A stretch of DNA of 64,000 nucleotides. Source: Roridomyces roridus. Lineage: Eukaryota > Basidiomycota > Agaricomycetes > Agaricales > Mycenaceae. The notes under the pieces are model-generated. The model was not told the DNA's origin and did no database searches. It saw nothing but the letters and a program-made list of their open reading frames with translations. The translations under genes were made by a program, and so were the position numbers. How positions within the stretch are numbered: position 1 is the first letter of the stretch; each line of letters opens with the position of its first letter. The stretch covers positions 1,178,001 to 1,242,000 of the forward strand of contig JARKIF010000017.1 in NCBI GenBank assembly GCA_029378245.1. The letters run 5' to 3'. Below are positions 1 to 9,927 of this stretch, one piece after another.

Positions 1-2847
1 CTGCACGACCGTCGTCGGTCGATGGATCAGGCCGCAGGTACAGCGGACAGGGCAAGACAAGACGCACATAGGGTCCGAGTTGGTGTTGTCGTCCGCTCGG
101 GTGGATACGAAGAAAAGAGAGAGGAAGAAGATGGCGCGGGAGAGGTGGTGGTCGCCTGGTATTGTGGGGGTGGCAAAAGGTGGCACGCTGATAACTAAAG
201 CCGAAAAACACCTCGCGAATTTCATGCCGCAGCAAATGATCGGTCGTTTTAGGCAGATCAAGTGATCCGTGTTGCCACAGGGCTGCTGAGTTCAAACTAA
301 ATACCTTTCCGAGTCATTTCCTTGATATAACCTGATTTGTCATCAAATAATCCAAGTTTATGTGAAAACTTAGTCGAACTCAAACTTTCAGCAAGTTTCC
401 AAAAGTTTACATGCAAGTCCGAACATGGGACATTAGTCGAGTACGAATTCAAGGCCAGTGAAGTTGTGTTGAAAGTTTGAGTCCTTAGTGGAAGTTTGAG
501 GTCCAATTTTTTCGCACGCATAGTTCAACCTTACAAAAGGGCAGGTATAGGCATCCATGTGTCAGACCGAACATCAGTTTGGCGTGTTGGTGGTCAAGTC
601 AAGGTCAAGTGGTGGTCTGCGATCGTTGATCCGGAGTGATGGCCACAAATTGATTTCCACCTCCTCGTCCCCGCTTTGCTATAAGCATCAAGCTCCCCAT
701 CGGCCTCTCAAGGGAATCGGTGGAAGATGCATTGCACACCCGACTGCAAGAGTATTTTGGTGTCAGTGCGAGCTGTGCTCGATGGAGTCGATTTGGCTTT
801 AACCATTTATTCTCTTCGAAGAGCCGTAAGCCACTGGTCTCTCATGTCCATATAGACCTCACGGAGGACCCTTTTGCCGAGGGAACGAATCACCCCATCC
901 ACGTTGGCGTGCTCAGCGGGATCATGTCATTCTGGCACTCACCCGCTTTTTCTCTGAGCATTTCTATGGGAGCTGCAAGGAAAGGGACGAAATCGAGAGA
1001 GGTTGGAATCACATCTGGATACTCTACACTTGAATTTGACAACGACTAATTGAACTCCGGTATCTAATCCGGGTCCAATTGCAGCACAACCTCATCTTTC
1101 GTCGTACTACTCATCTGCGAGAAGAAAGGTTATGCGAAGAAAGAAGTAATTCAATCCAAACACTCACAAGAATTCCATGTCTTAACCACCGGCGCCGCCC
1201 CCTCCAAATCCCCCAAATCGAGCTCAAAAACATGCCCATTTCTCACCGTGCTATGTGTCATCACATATCCTCCTTAGCTCGAATGCCGTTGAAGTAGATG
1301 GGTATACCGGACGAATATGTCGAGCGGGCACACCAGGATTCACTGTGATCGGCGAGGACGTTCCCGCCGTCGAGGGCGATTATTTCATTCCAGACTGTGT
1401 TCAGTGGGTGGGTGGGTTCAAAGCAAGGAGGTACTCAAGGAGGGTACGTACAGGGTAAGGCGAGCCCGGTATAATTGTTGTTCAAGCACCCTTGGTAGTC
1501 GCCCTCGCTAGCCTGCCTGAAGAGGACACAAGTCAGTAAAATTCGGATAAGCTGCAGGATGGATGATACCATAGAGGGGCAAGGATCTGTGCTTTCTGGA
1601 CCGCCGTAAACCGACCAGTGTGGCCTAGATAGAAGGTTGAACAAAGTAGACGGCAGATGATTTGACCTATGGTAACATCCATGATCGTCAACACCCGAAA
1701 GGTGAGCTTGCACATTGGCATAGAACACTGGAATTTGTGATTGCGTGAAAACGAAGGCTGCGCCGAAGTCGGATCTGGTCATCGCTTGGGCGCGGGACAC
1801 CTCGGTTGCCGACATGGAGTGTCAGGATGAGAGGCATCCCCACATGAGCAAGAAGTTGGCAATAAGGTAGGTTCATTATTGATTTGGCGCCCGCAGAGGA
1901 CGTTCAAGTTGATGAGGGTCTGGATGTGTGCGGTAACTTCAGTGTGGTCCAGCAGTAGGGGAGTGGTTTCACCATTGACAAGGAAGCGGCGGCCGTTGTG
2001 AGTGTGATCGGACAGCGAGAGGAGGACGATGTTCTGGACGTAGACGGACGCGGGGACGCGAGTCGAGAGCGAGAGCGACCCGAGGAAAGCTCAATAAGCG
2101 AGAAAAAAAGGGGGGAAACAAGTCTGGATTGCTCGGTAGGTACACACAGTTTATACTATACAGCAATATCTAGGTAAGTAACGAGTCCCAGTCCAACAGG
2201 GAATAGGAAAGACCCAAAAGACGATAACGAGTGACTGGCCGGGAGTTCAGAGTGCGGATAGCGGGATTAAATTAGCGGCCAGGATTGACAAAGGATTGAC
2301 AAGATAATTAATGGCCGAGAACGAAGGCAGCCAAGTTGTTCCAGCGTAAGGGAGAGGTATCGGGCGCGGTCGTCGCCGTGCATGGAGGACCGGCGCAATG
2401 GTGGTAAGTAGCAGCGAGAGCAAGAGGTAGCAGATCAAGTGATCCGTGACATTGAGTTGATAGCTCCGGTTGGGCGTGATTTGATGGAAAGCAAACAAAC
2501 ACTGTCGAGAGTCGTGAAAAAGATGAGTGAGTTTAGTAATAAGTCGAAATGAGTGGGTTCAGACTGGGTGGGGAGCATAAAGTAGGCAGAGATGGCGCTC
2601 GGAGACTGAGAACAGTCATTGGCAAGAGACGGTGTTAGCGGACTTCACGGAGGTAAATCTCAATTAGGAAGGGAGGAGTCGTGAGAGCGACATCAATCAG
2701 TGTCATGGATCAATTGATCTGGGACCTCTTGAGCGAGAGTCGTCGTGGTGACGAGGTGTCAGTTGCACAGCCTTGATTGGGGATCAATCAAGCTGACCGG
2801 GACCACCCGCCAACCACCGGCTGACCAGAGGTCAGACTCTGAGGTCT
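1..2847. other. No confident gene
   Basis: Only short open frames without recognisable domains are seen on either strand. A minus-strand frame near 1435-1815 and a plus-strand frame near 1255-1458 have no convincing splice context or homology that I recognise. A 12-bp inverted repeat (378-389 and 471-482) lies in an A+T-rich patch of repeated CAAGTTT-like words, possibly the edge of an older repeat. Confidence 0.5.
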
Positions 2848-2856
2848 GCAAAACCA
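2848..2856. repeat. 9-bp target-site duplication, left copy
   Basis: GCAAAACCA here is repeated exactly at 8685-8693, immediately outside the two terminal inverted repeats. A 9-bp duplication is the usual footprint of Mutator-like (MULE) transposition. Confidence 0.85.
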
Positions 2857-2926
2857 GAGTATATACGAGAACGGTGGGACTGGGACTCGCTTAGCGAGCG
2901 GCCAGTCCCACTGGGTGGGATTCGGA
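2857..2926 (+). repeat. MULE terminal inverted repeat, left
   Basis: It begins GAGTATATACGAGAACGG and continues through the 44-bp core to 2911, then 15 bp (2912-2926) that also match the right arm after skipping a 20-bp block present only there. Confidence 0.85.
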
Positions 2927-3157
2927 GACGGTTTGTTTACTTGATTGTGAGCCGAGTGGGATTCGAGAAATTGATCGCGCATCACGCCCAACGCTTCCGC
3001 CGTCGCCCAGCCGTGCTTAGTCGCATGCCTCATTGCACGTGATACTCATTTCATGTCACATGAAGTGCATGAAGTCGAGTCCCACCGTTTGATTGAATGC
3101 TGATGCCGCCGCACAAACAAGAACAAGTATCAAATATATGGCAGATCGAGTATCTAC

Positions 3158-6100
3158 TTACAAGGAATCATCGCCCTTCGCGCGTTTCGTCTGCCGACGC
3201 TCACGTGTACCCTCAACAATGTTCGACAGATCGAGAGAAGCCCGACGTCTGCGAGGAACAGCGTTCGCAACCGCACCGGCTGGTCCGGCAACTTGAAGAC
3301 TGGCGGCCGAAGGGTGCGCCGCATTGACATTCCCAGCCGTGTTTGGTGCGGCAACGGCGGCCGGAGTCGCGGGGGTGTGGGCCGGTCCGGCAGAACTAGT
3401 GTTGGACCCCACAGTCTCGGGCAATGTTGCCTCCCAATCCATCCCGCCTCGCAACACTGGTCGGCGGGTTGAATAGATGATTGAGCAGCAAAATCTACCA
3501 GACTTACCCGTGTAGTTGGGCTCCAACTCCGGATCAAGCACGATGCTGGAGTCCCAATACGACTCAGAAGTGTTGTTGTGGTTGAACAGTGGGGAGTTCA
3601 AGTCGGATGCTGAAGACTCATTATTTGCGGTCATTGTTTGCGTGGCGGGATCTAGAGCAATTCAGACGGTAAGTATACAGACACCTCGCATATGAACATA
3701 CCCGATAGGACTGATTCTTCGTTTGTAGCGGTTTCGGGTGCGTCGTGTAGGCCGGGGTTCGAATCAGTAACATCGGCTTCCGACTCCACTAGTTCAAATA
3801 TTTTGAGCGGATGCGGGACCAGAGCAAGAGGATGAGCACACCAGAGGTTTCGGCGTCTCCCATTCGACGGCCATTGATCTGCACCCCTTTCAACGGACCG
3901 CTTCGAAGCTCACGGAGCTGGTCATCAATCTCGCCGCGGCGCTTGACCCACTCACGACGGGCATGCGCTTGTGATGAAATATCAAGACGCAGAATTTTCA
4001 TCTCCTGCTTCAAGTCCGTGCGTCTACCGTCCACCTTGAGTTGCGCGCGCAACTCGTCAATTTCCGCCTGAATCACCTTCTGTCGACTCAACGAGAACTG
4101 CCATTCAACCTGACCCTCCTCCCGCTCTGCCCTCAACTCGTCAAACAGCTGCAGATGCTCGTTGCGCTCGGAAGCCTTGTGCGCGCCCCAGGTGTGCCGC
4201 TGGGCCGAAAGTTTCTCGCGTTGGCCAATGCCGTTCCAGCGTTTCCGCATCACACCCGTGCTCACTGATTGCATGAGCTTATCGACCTGAGTTTCATCTT
4301 CTTTCTTTTTACTGGGGTCCGATGAGAATGGAGGTGGTCTGTATGATCATACGACGCACCTCAGAATACCCTCGAGAAGACTCAAACGAATCGCTGTTCT
4401 GGCGTTTACTCCGGAATGCGAGGATTCGGCAAGATTGGTTGTATTCGGGGTGATTTTATGGTCGGCAGGGTCGATTCTGGACAGGAAGGGACAGACCGAC
4501 GGGATGTACCATGGATTGGCCAATTTCGGTGCGTACCAGTCTGCAGCGACGATTAGGAAACATTGAGTGACCAGCAAAAGAGCGCACTTTTAACAGGTGG
4601 GAGTGTCTGGGCGGCGCAGAAGCGATGCCACTCATCGACCTCCGCCTGAGTTTTCACACCCATGATCGACTTAAGTCGCAGGACAATAGGGTGTGGAACC
4701 TTGTGCTTGGTCTCAAGCTCGTCAATATGCCTCGGGTGTCTGTTAGTTGAGCCCTGAGAACAACACCTCGACCACGCACCATTGGAAGTGAAGTGTGCAA
4801 GTCTTGAGAGATGTATCAACCATGGCCATCCCATCCCTCTCATGAATGCCGCTGATGGACGGTACATTGTATTTGGCCAAGAACTCCGCAAAACCTTGCA
4901 CCTGGGCGACCTCCCCGTCCATAACAAAGACTCGGCAGTTAGCATCCGGGTAGAACGGATGCAAACGGAGCTTCTCGCCCGTCACGTGGAAAACAGCGTC
5001 AAAGAACTCTTCAAACAGCTGTGCAAAGGCGGGTACCGTCTTGCGATCACAATAGAAACTCGAGAATGACAGTCCTACAGGGTGTTGGGGTGTGAACATC
5101 AACAAAGGGGGGTTGACAACTTACGGGATTCCAGACGATCCGAGAAACCGACCACCTCCCACTCGTCAAAGTCTCCTTCGATGCGCTTGAACGTGAAGTC
5201 GATGACCAACGCAAGTACACCGTGAATGAACTTGGCAAGTTGTGGGTGCAGCGTGACAACAACGTTGAAGTCCCCCTTTGAAATGGCAGCGTGGATGTAA
5301 CGTTCACTTGTGGGGCGTGCTTGTTCAATCGCCCGAATATAGTGTTGAACACCTGTTCAGATACTATCAGTTAAAATGTTCAAAACCGAAACCAACCGAC
5401 ACTTACCCGCAAAGTCCGTACCACCCGGAAACTCCATCTTGCGACGAGCTGCGATGGCGTCTCTGACTTTGCGTACATCTGCAAAAGCCGGGCTAACCGC
5501 GCTGACCCGTTGTCCCCCGTAGACAACAGAAGTCGATTGAGCTACGGGAAGATGAGTATATCATTGACCAAGGAGCAGAAGTGTTCGCACCGTTCAACAA
5601 GTTCTCAACCGTGAGATTTTGTGTTCCGAACGCGTCCATTGCGCTCTCCAACAGCTGCTCATCCGCCATGCTCGGCTTCGTCTCCGGATGAACGGGATGG
5701 TTGTGCGCATTCCGAAAGTGTAGAATAGCTTGAAATTCATACTCTGGCTCCCATTTATACCGGAACTTGTCGGACGGGGGAACGGGTATGAACGCGATCA
5801 ACTCCGAATCGCACTGGCGCTGGCGGAGCTTGGCGGGATGGATGACACCGTCGATGATATGGCTGAAGCCTGGACAACAAATTTATCATTGAGTATACGT
5901 ATCTCGGTCTGGATTTGAACTCACAGCAATTTGTCAGTCCAAGGCGTGGATGTGTCGTCAACACACATTTCTCGTTGAAGCTGGATGCAACACCCTCCGG
6001 CAGACGGCCGTCGTTTTCTAACACAAACTTAAACTGATCTTCATCCACATTGGCAGGCATGGGCTGATATCGGTGCTTCCAACGCTCGTCGGGCTTCCAG

Positions 6101-7854
6101 TGTGAACAACCGACGAAATACAGCTTGCCGTATTGGTTGGGGCCCTAGAAAAAAAATCAACTCATGTGATTGGCTGGCAATAAAAGACGCACACTGGCCC
6201 TCAGAATTAACGCCGGGACTCCCTCACATTCAACCTTGCATTTGGACTGGATGACACGTGTGTGGAACCTGGATCACAATAATTAACCAGAGCGCGGAGA
6301 TCCAAAACCAAGAACATACCGGGACAAAATTGCATCGGGTGACGCCGCCTCACGTTCGTTGGCATCGAGCTCATGAATCCAGAGGTCCTGCATCGCGCTC
6401 ACATCCGGCTCATATCTCTCGCAGTCTCCAAACACCTCCTCCGACATATATTCGCACACATTCACTCCCTTACATTGCAGCTGCGCGCGACGCGCACGCA
6501 CCTGCTCCCCCGAGAATGCATACACCCAAACATCACCATTTTTGTGTCCACTCGAGCCCTCCCACGCATCCTGGTCCTGAGAATGAAGATGAGTGCACGG
6601 AACAATCAATTCAAACAAATGTACCTCTGCTTTGATGAAAGAGTCAATACTGCGCGGCTTGCCGTTCTTCTTGAGCACGTCGGGAGTTGCACTGAGGTCC
6701 AGCAAATAAACGACCTCCTCACGCGGAATAGACCAAGTGCGGGCCGCAGTGGTCACCGTTTCCACACGGTGGACATACAGCTCGCGTGTGATTCGAATTG
6801 GTGGGCGTCCCGCTTTGGTTTTACCCTTGCCCTTCTTCGGGCGGGGAGCGGCTATAAAGCATGGATTCAACGAAGTTGCATGGGTGTGATCAGCATTGAA
6901 CGTACATGGCTCGGGCGTGGATGCCGACTGGGATGTATCTGGGATGTGCGGAGCAGGAGGTGCGTCATCGAGTCCAGACAGCATCGAAACAGGCCAAGGA
7001 GAGGGAGCCCGAGGCGGAGGTGGCGCAAGAGACGGTGCACGAGAGGATGTGTTTGATCTGCCCTGCGATACGGCTCGAGATGGAGCAGGAGAGCTGGCAC
7101 GAGACGAGTGAGCGGAGTCAGGAGTGTAAGCCCAGCGAGAGTGCCAAGACTCAACACTATGCGCAGAGGCGGAGCGAGAAGGTGGTGGGGATTGGCGGGA
7201 GCTGGAGTAGCTGCTGCGCGACATGGTCCTAGACCGAGGAGGGCTGCCGACGGAGGCGGGCGTTTGATTGCGCGCAGGACCGGGTTCGACTCGATGGAGG
7301 GTGCGCCCGCGTTCAGCTTGTTCGTGCATGATGCGCATCCAGGCATTGAACGGGCCCGGAGAGATCCAATTCCCATGACTACCCAACTCAAAAAAAGAGT
7401 GCGACAAGTACGCTGGACCCACAACCTCAGATAATAGCATTAAAAAACGAAGATGTAGCAGAGAGACGGCACATACATGCTCTCGATACGCCCGAAGCTG
7501 TCGGATAGTCGCATAAGCAACTCCGAAACGCAAGATTTGGGGTTCCATTGGGCTGTAATCGTTGTACAGGCCGTACCCACGGGGCGTCATCCATGCCGGC
7601 GCATTCTCGAGAGAGAAGAAGGGAGAATTGGCTGGATTTCCCAACGCCGCGGGGAACATCTGGAAATTGTGTAAAAATTGCAAGCAGTAATTTCAAATCC
7701 GAAGGACGTGGACTCACAGTGGACCGATATTCAGAAACCTCCGCCGCCGTGAAGTCAGCGGCGTCATCCCATAGCTGAGAATCTGAGGAAAGAGACTTCA
7801 ATGTTGGACAGACGTGTTCAAGTGAAAGATGTCACCAGTTGCAATGCTATCCAT
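3158..7854 (-). CDS. MULE transposase (multi-exon)
   Basis: This is the transposase of the surrounding element. I start it at the ATG complementary to 7852-7854 (MDSIAT), which splices into exons at about 7.8, 7.7 and 6.3-7.6 kb. In order it shows: a long Ser/Pro/Arg-rich N-terminal region (about 6.9-7.3 kb); a zinc-binding block with VGCSHWKPDERWKH and later FRNAHNHPVHP (5.7-6.1 kb), resembling the WRKY/GCM-type finger of MULE transposases; and the RNase H-like DDE core. Likely catalytic residues are the Asp in LVIDFTFKRIEGDFDEW (near 5.2 kb), the Asp in CRVFVMDGEVAQVQGF (4.9 kb) and the Glu in NTTNLAESSHSG (4.4 kb). A charged, probably coiled-coil C-terminal tail (3.8-4.27 kb) and a basic end (RRRRASL, RRQTKRAK) follow. 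Introns are about 45-60 bp with GT-AG ends. The stop is at 3158. The N- and C-terminal extensions are unusual for the core family and have no known role. Confidence 0.8.
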
Positions 7855-8594
7855 CTGATCTGGTTATCAGGAGGGTTTGTAGAGAGATGAGGGATGAGCT
7901 GTGTCCCAGAAATTCGCTGGTTTTATACCCTGCGGCCTCGGACATGGCTGAATACGGAAAGAATTGAGCCATAGGGTGAATGTTCATGTGGTTCAAGCCA
8001 AGACCAGATAAGACAACACGAGTTCCTGCTTTTGGGGCTGAATAATGGCCCAGAAAAAGATTATCTTCAAGCATCGGAGGCGCGAGTCGGCGCAACGAGG
8101 CGCAACGAGGCAATGCCGCGCACACGGTTTGATGCGGTCCAGTCCATCCGGGGCATTGCTCACAAAAGTGGTAGGTGGGATGACCAGAATGAGGGGCATT
8201 ATCCGCACGGCGGGTCTGATGCAAGCGAGGAACGTTTCATTGCAGGTCGATGGTGGTTGCGATAAGAGATTAAAGATGGCACGTGGCCTTGGGCGGATCA
8301 GATCTTTGTCAGAACCCAGCCAGTTTCCCAACATTTCCTCATTTGCCTCTAGGGACGGTTTTCTAAGCCTAACGAGTATCATAGCAGTGTTTCTGTTGAT
8401 GAAATATAAGGGATGAGGGTTCTATCTACTATGACATCTTCATTTTCGGTATTCACGGTCCCACATTTGGAGGGTCACGCGATACGCCGTAAGCCGAGAT
8501 CACATCAAATCCGCATCAAAGCTGTCAGTTTGCCGGACACCCGCCGAGCTCGACCAAACAAAACTCGAGTCCCACTATGACGACACGCGACGGG
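7855..8594. other. MULE 5' noncoding region
   Basis: The interval between the transposase start and the right terminal repeat holds no recognisable domain or additional gene. Overlapping short frames on both strands look like chance. It presumably holds the transposase promoter and 5' leader. Confidence 0.5.
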
Positions 8595-8684
8595 TCCGAA
8601 TCCCACCCAGTGGGACTCGCCAATCAAAAGTGGGACTGGCCGCTCGCTAAGCGAGTCCCAGTCCCACCGTTCTTGTTACTCCTC
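8595..8684 (-). repeat. MULE terminal inverted repeat, right
   Basis: Read on the minus strand it starts GAGGAGTAACAAGAACGG, continues through the same 44-bp core as the left arm, then has a 20-bp block (complement of 8610-8629) absent from the left arm, then the shared 15 bp. Confidence 0.85.
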
Positions 8685-8693
8685 GCAAAACCA
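8685..8693. repeat. 9-bp target-site duplication, right copy
   Basis: An exact second copy of GCAAAACCA, directly after the right end of the MULE. Confidence 0.85.
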
Positions 8694-9541
8694 CGACCTC
8701 ATTGACAAACTTCGCCCGTTGTTGACCTGAACTTCAAGCTGCGGCAGATGATGGGTGGCCAGAGTTGATCAGAGCAAGGTGACAGGTCAGAGTATAAGGT
8801 TTGAGGACACTTCTTCGCATTTGTTTACACAGTACAGCTTGGAACTTTGCTCGAACTAAGTGCTCGATTTTTTGATGAAAACACCTGTCATACCTTGAGA
8901 TCATCCAATCTGACAACATGAAACCGACTCAACGTGCCAGCAACGTGCCAGAGCCAGTCTATACTCGTACGTCCTCGTCGTCATGCTCGTCGACAATAAG
9001 AAATTGATGGGAACGAGTGCAGCAGCCCGGACTCCTGGGACCGTAACCTGTGCATGATATCAACAGTGCAACAGACCCATCATGATGAGCCGTTTACATC
9101 CGGTTCTCTTGTATTTTTTTCCCTTGGCACTGTCCGGCTACTGACCTGATTGTTTGGAACAAGGACAAAAGGTATTTCAACACGTGGGCCGCGAGGACGG
9201 GAGGATCCCTATTCTGGGCCTTGCCGACTCGGTGCCGGGCACTCAACAGAACGAAATGAACATTGCGAACACTGGTATTGATTCAAAAGTCCTCCGACGG
9301 ATCAAGAAACAAAACAGGGAGCCACCGGCTACACAACCTCTCCTCCTCTTCCTCTTTTTTTCTCGCTTTTCCGCCATGTACGTATCAAAAAGCTCCGATT
9401 CCAACAGTCAAGGTAACAAAAACAGTGGCGGCAGCAAGGACGAAGACCGGTTTGACGATGATGGTTCCCGTGGTGTCATGGCTGGATCCAGAGGTCAGTT
9501 TCGGTGGGTAATGGCAAGGGGAAAACATACCGGCGAGGCAT
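8694..9541. other. Intergenic, no confident gene
   Basis: A plus-strand frame at 9154-9549 runs toward and slightly over the hydrophobin 3' end. It is low-complexity (Ser/Asn/Asp-rich) with no recognised domain. I treat the interval as the hydrophobin 3' flank. Confidence 0.45.
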
Positions 9542-9844
9542 TCAATTAAGGGGGGCCGGCTGGCAGAGGAGGGCCTGGCCGAGAAGGGGCGCGACGCAGC
9601 AGCCGGCCTCGCGGCCGGCGTCGAGGATGCAGTTACCCACGAAGGTGTCGACGGTTGTACCGGTGGGGGGAGTCACACAGTCGAGGGCAGCGACGCCGAG
9701 GACGATGTTCGTGCAGCACTGCGCGACGGAGAAAAGGCCGTTCCCAGCGCAAGCTGCAGCGGCCGGGGCGCCGTTGCGGACCTCGAGAGGGTTGGCCATG
9801 GCGGCGACGGCGAAGAAGGCTGCGGTGAGGAGAGAGAACTGCAT
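9542..9844 (-). CDS. Hydrophobin, class II-type, secreted
   Basis: A small secreted amphipathic protein that should self-assemble at air-water or hyphal surfaces. The 100-residue product has an N-terminal signal peptide (MQFSLLTAAFFAVAAMA) and eight cysteines in the order C, CC, C, C, CC, C with spacings 10, 11, 15, 9 and 10. This matches the tight class II pattern, not the long variable loops of class I. Supporting motifs are GLFSVAQCC, LGVAALDC and LLGQALLCQ, all typical of ascomycete class II proteins. The start is the ATG at 9844, followed directly by the signal peptide. The frame is uninterrupted, although host genes here are intron-rich and ascomycete homologues usually have introns. 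The coding sequence looks more G+C-rich than its flanks. Nothing seems missing, so it looks functional. Confidence 0.9.
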   Translation of the reverse strand: MQFSLLTAAFFAVAAMANPLEVRNGAPAAAACAGNGLFSVAQCCTNIVLGVAALDCVTPPTGTTVDTFVGNCILDAGREAGCCVAPLLGQALLCQPAPLN

Positions 9845-9856
9845 GGTTGTGCTGGT

Positions 9857-9884
9857 GCTTTCGAGGGGTTGCTTTCGAGGGGTG
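9857..9884 (-). repeat. 14-bp tandem repeat in the hydrophobin leader
   Basis: Two adjacent copies of GCTTTCGAGGGGTT (13 of 14 bases identical) lie 13-40 bp upstream of the hydrophobin ATG, probably in the 5' untranslated region. Confidence 0.6.
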
Positions 9885-9920
9885 TTCGAAGACTGCAGAA
9901 ACCCGGTGGATGCACGCTGC

Positions 9921-9927
9921 TTTTAAA
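9921..9927 (-). promoter_or_regulatory. TATA-like box of the hydrophobin gene
   Basis: TTTAAAA on the minus strand lies about 80 bp upstream of the hydrophobin ATG, a plausible core promoter for a strongly expressed secreted protein. It is inferred from position and sequence only. Confidence 0.35.

Larger units (their letters stand above)
2857..8684 (-). mobile_element. Complete Mutator-like element (MULE), 5.8 kb
   Basis: The element is bounded by terminal inverted repeats that both start with GAG and share a 44-bp core (2868-2911 against the complement of 8630-8673), including a palindromic CTCGCTTAGCGAG. Exact 9-bp direct repeats flank it. It carries one transposase gene on the minus strand. 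The right repeat has an extra 20-bp block after the core; otherwise the arms match closely. Element length, duplication length and the DDE transposase with an HNHP-type zinc motif all fit the Mutator superfamily. No frame-breaking lesion was noticed in the coding exons, so it may be autonomous; activity cannot be judged from sequence. Confidence 0.88.

Noticed and set aside
6373..7056. Long plus-strand frame (227 codons)
   Set aside because: Antisense shadow of the Ser/Pro-rich exon of the MULE transposase; no domain.
9504..9926. Plus-strand frame of 140 codons over the hydrophobin
   Set aside because: Antisense shadow of a clear hydrophobin coding sequence.
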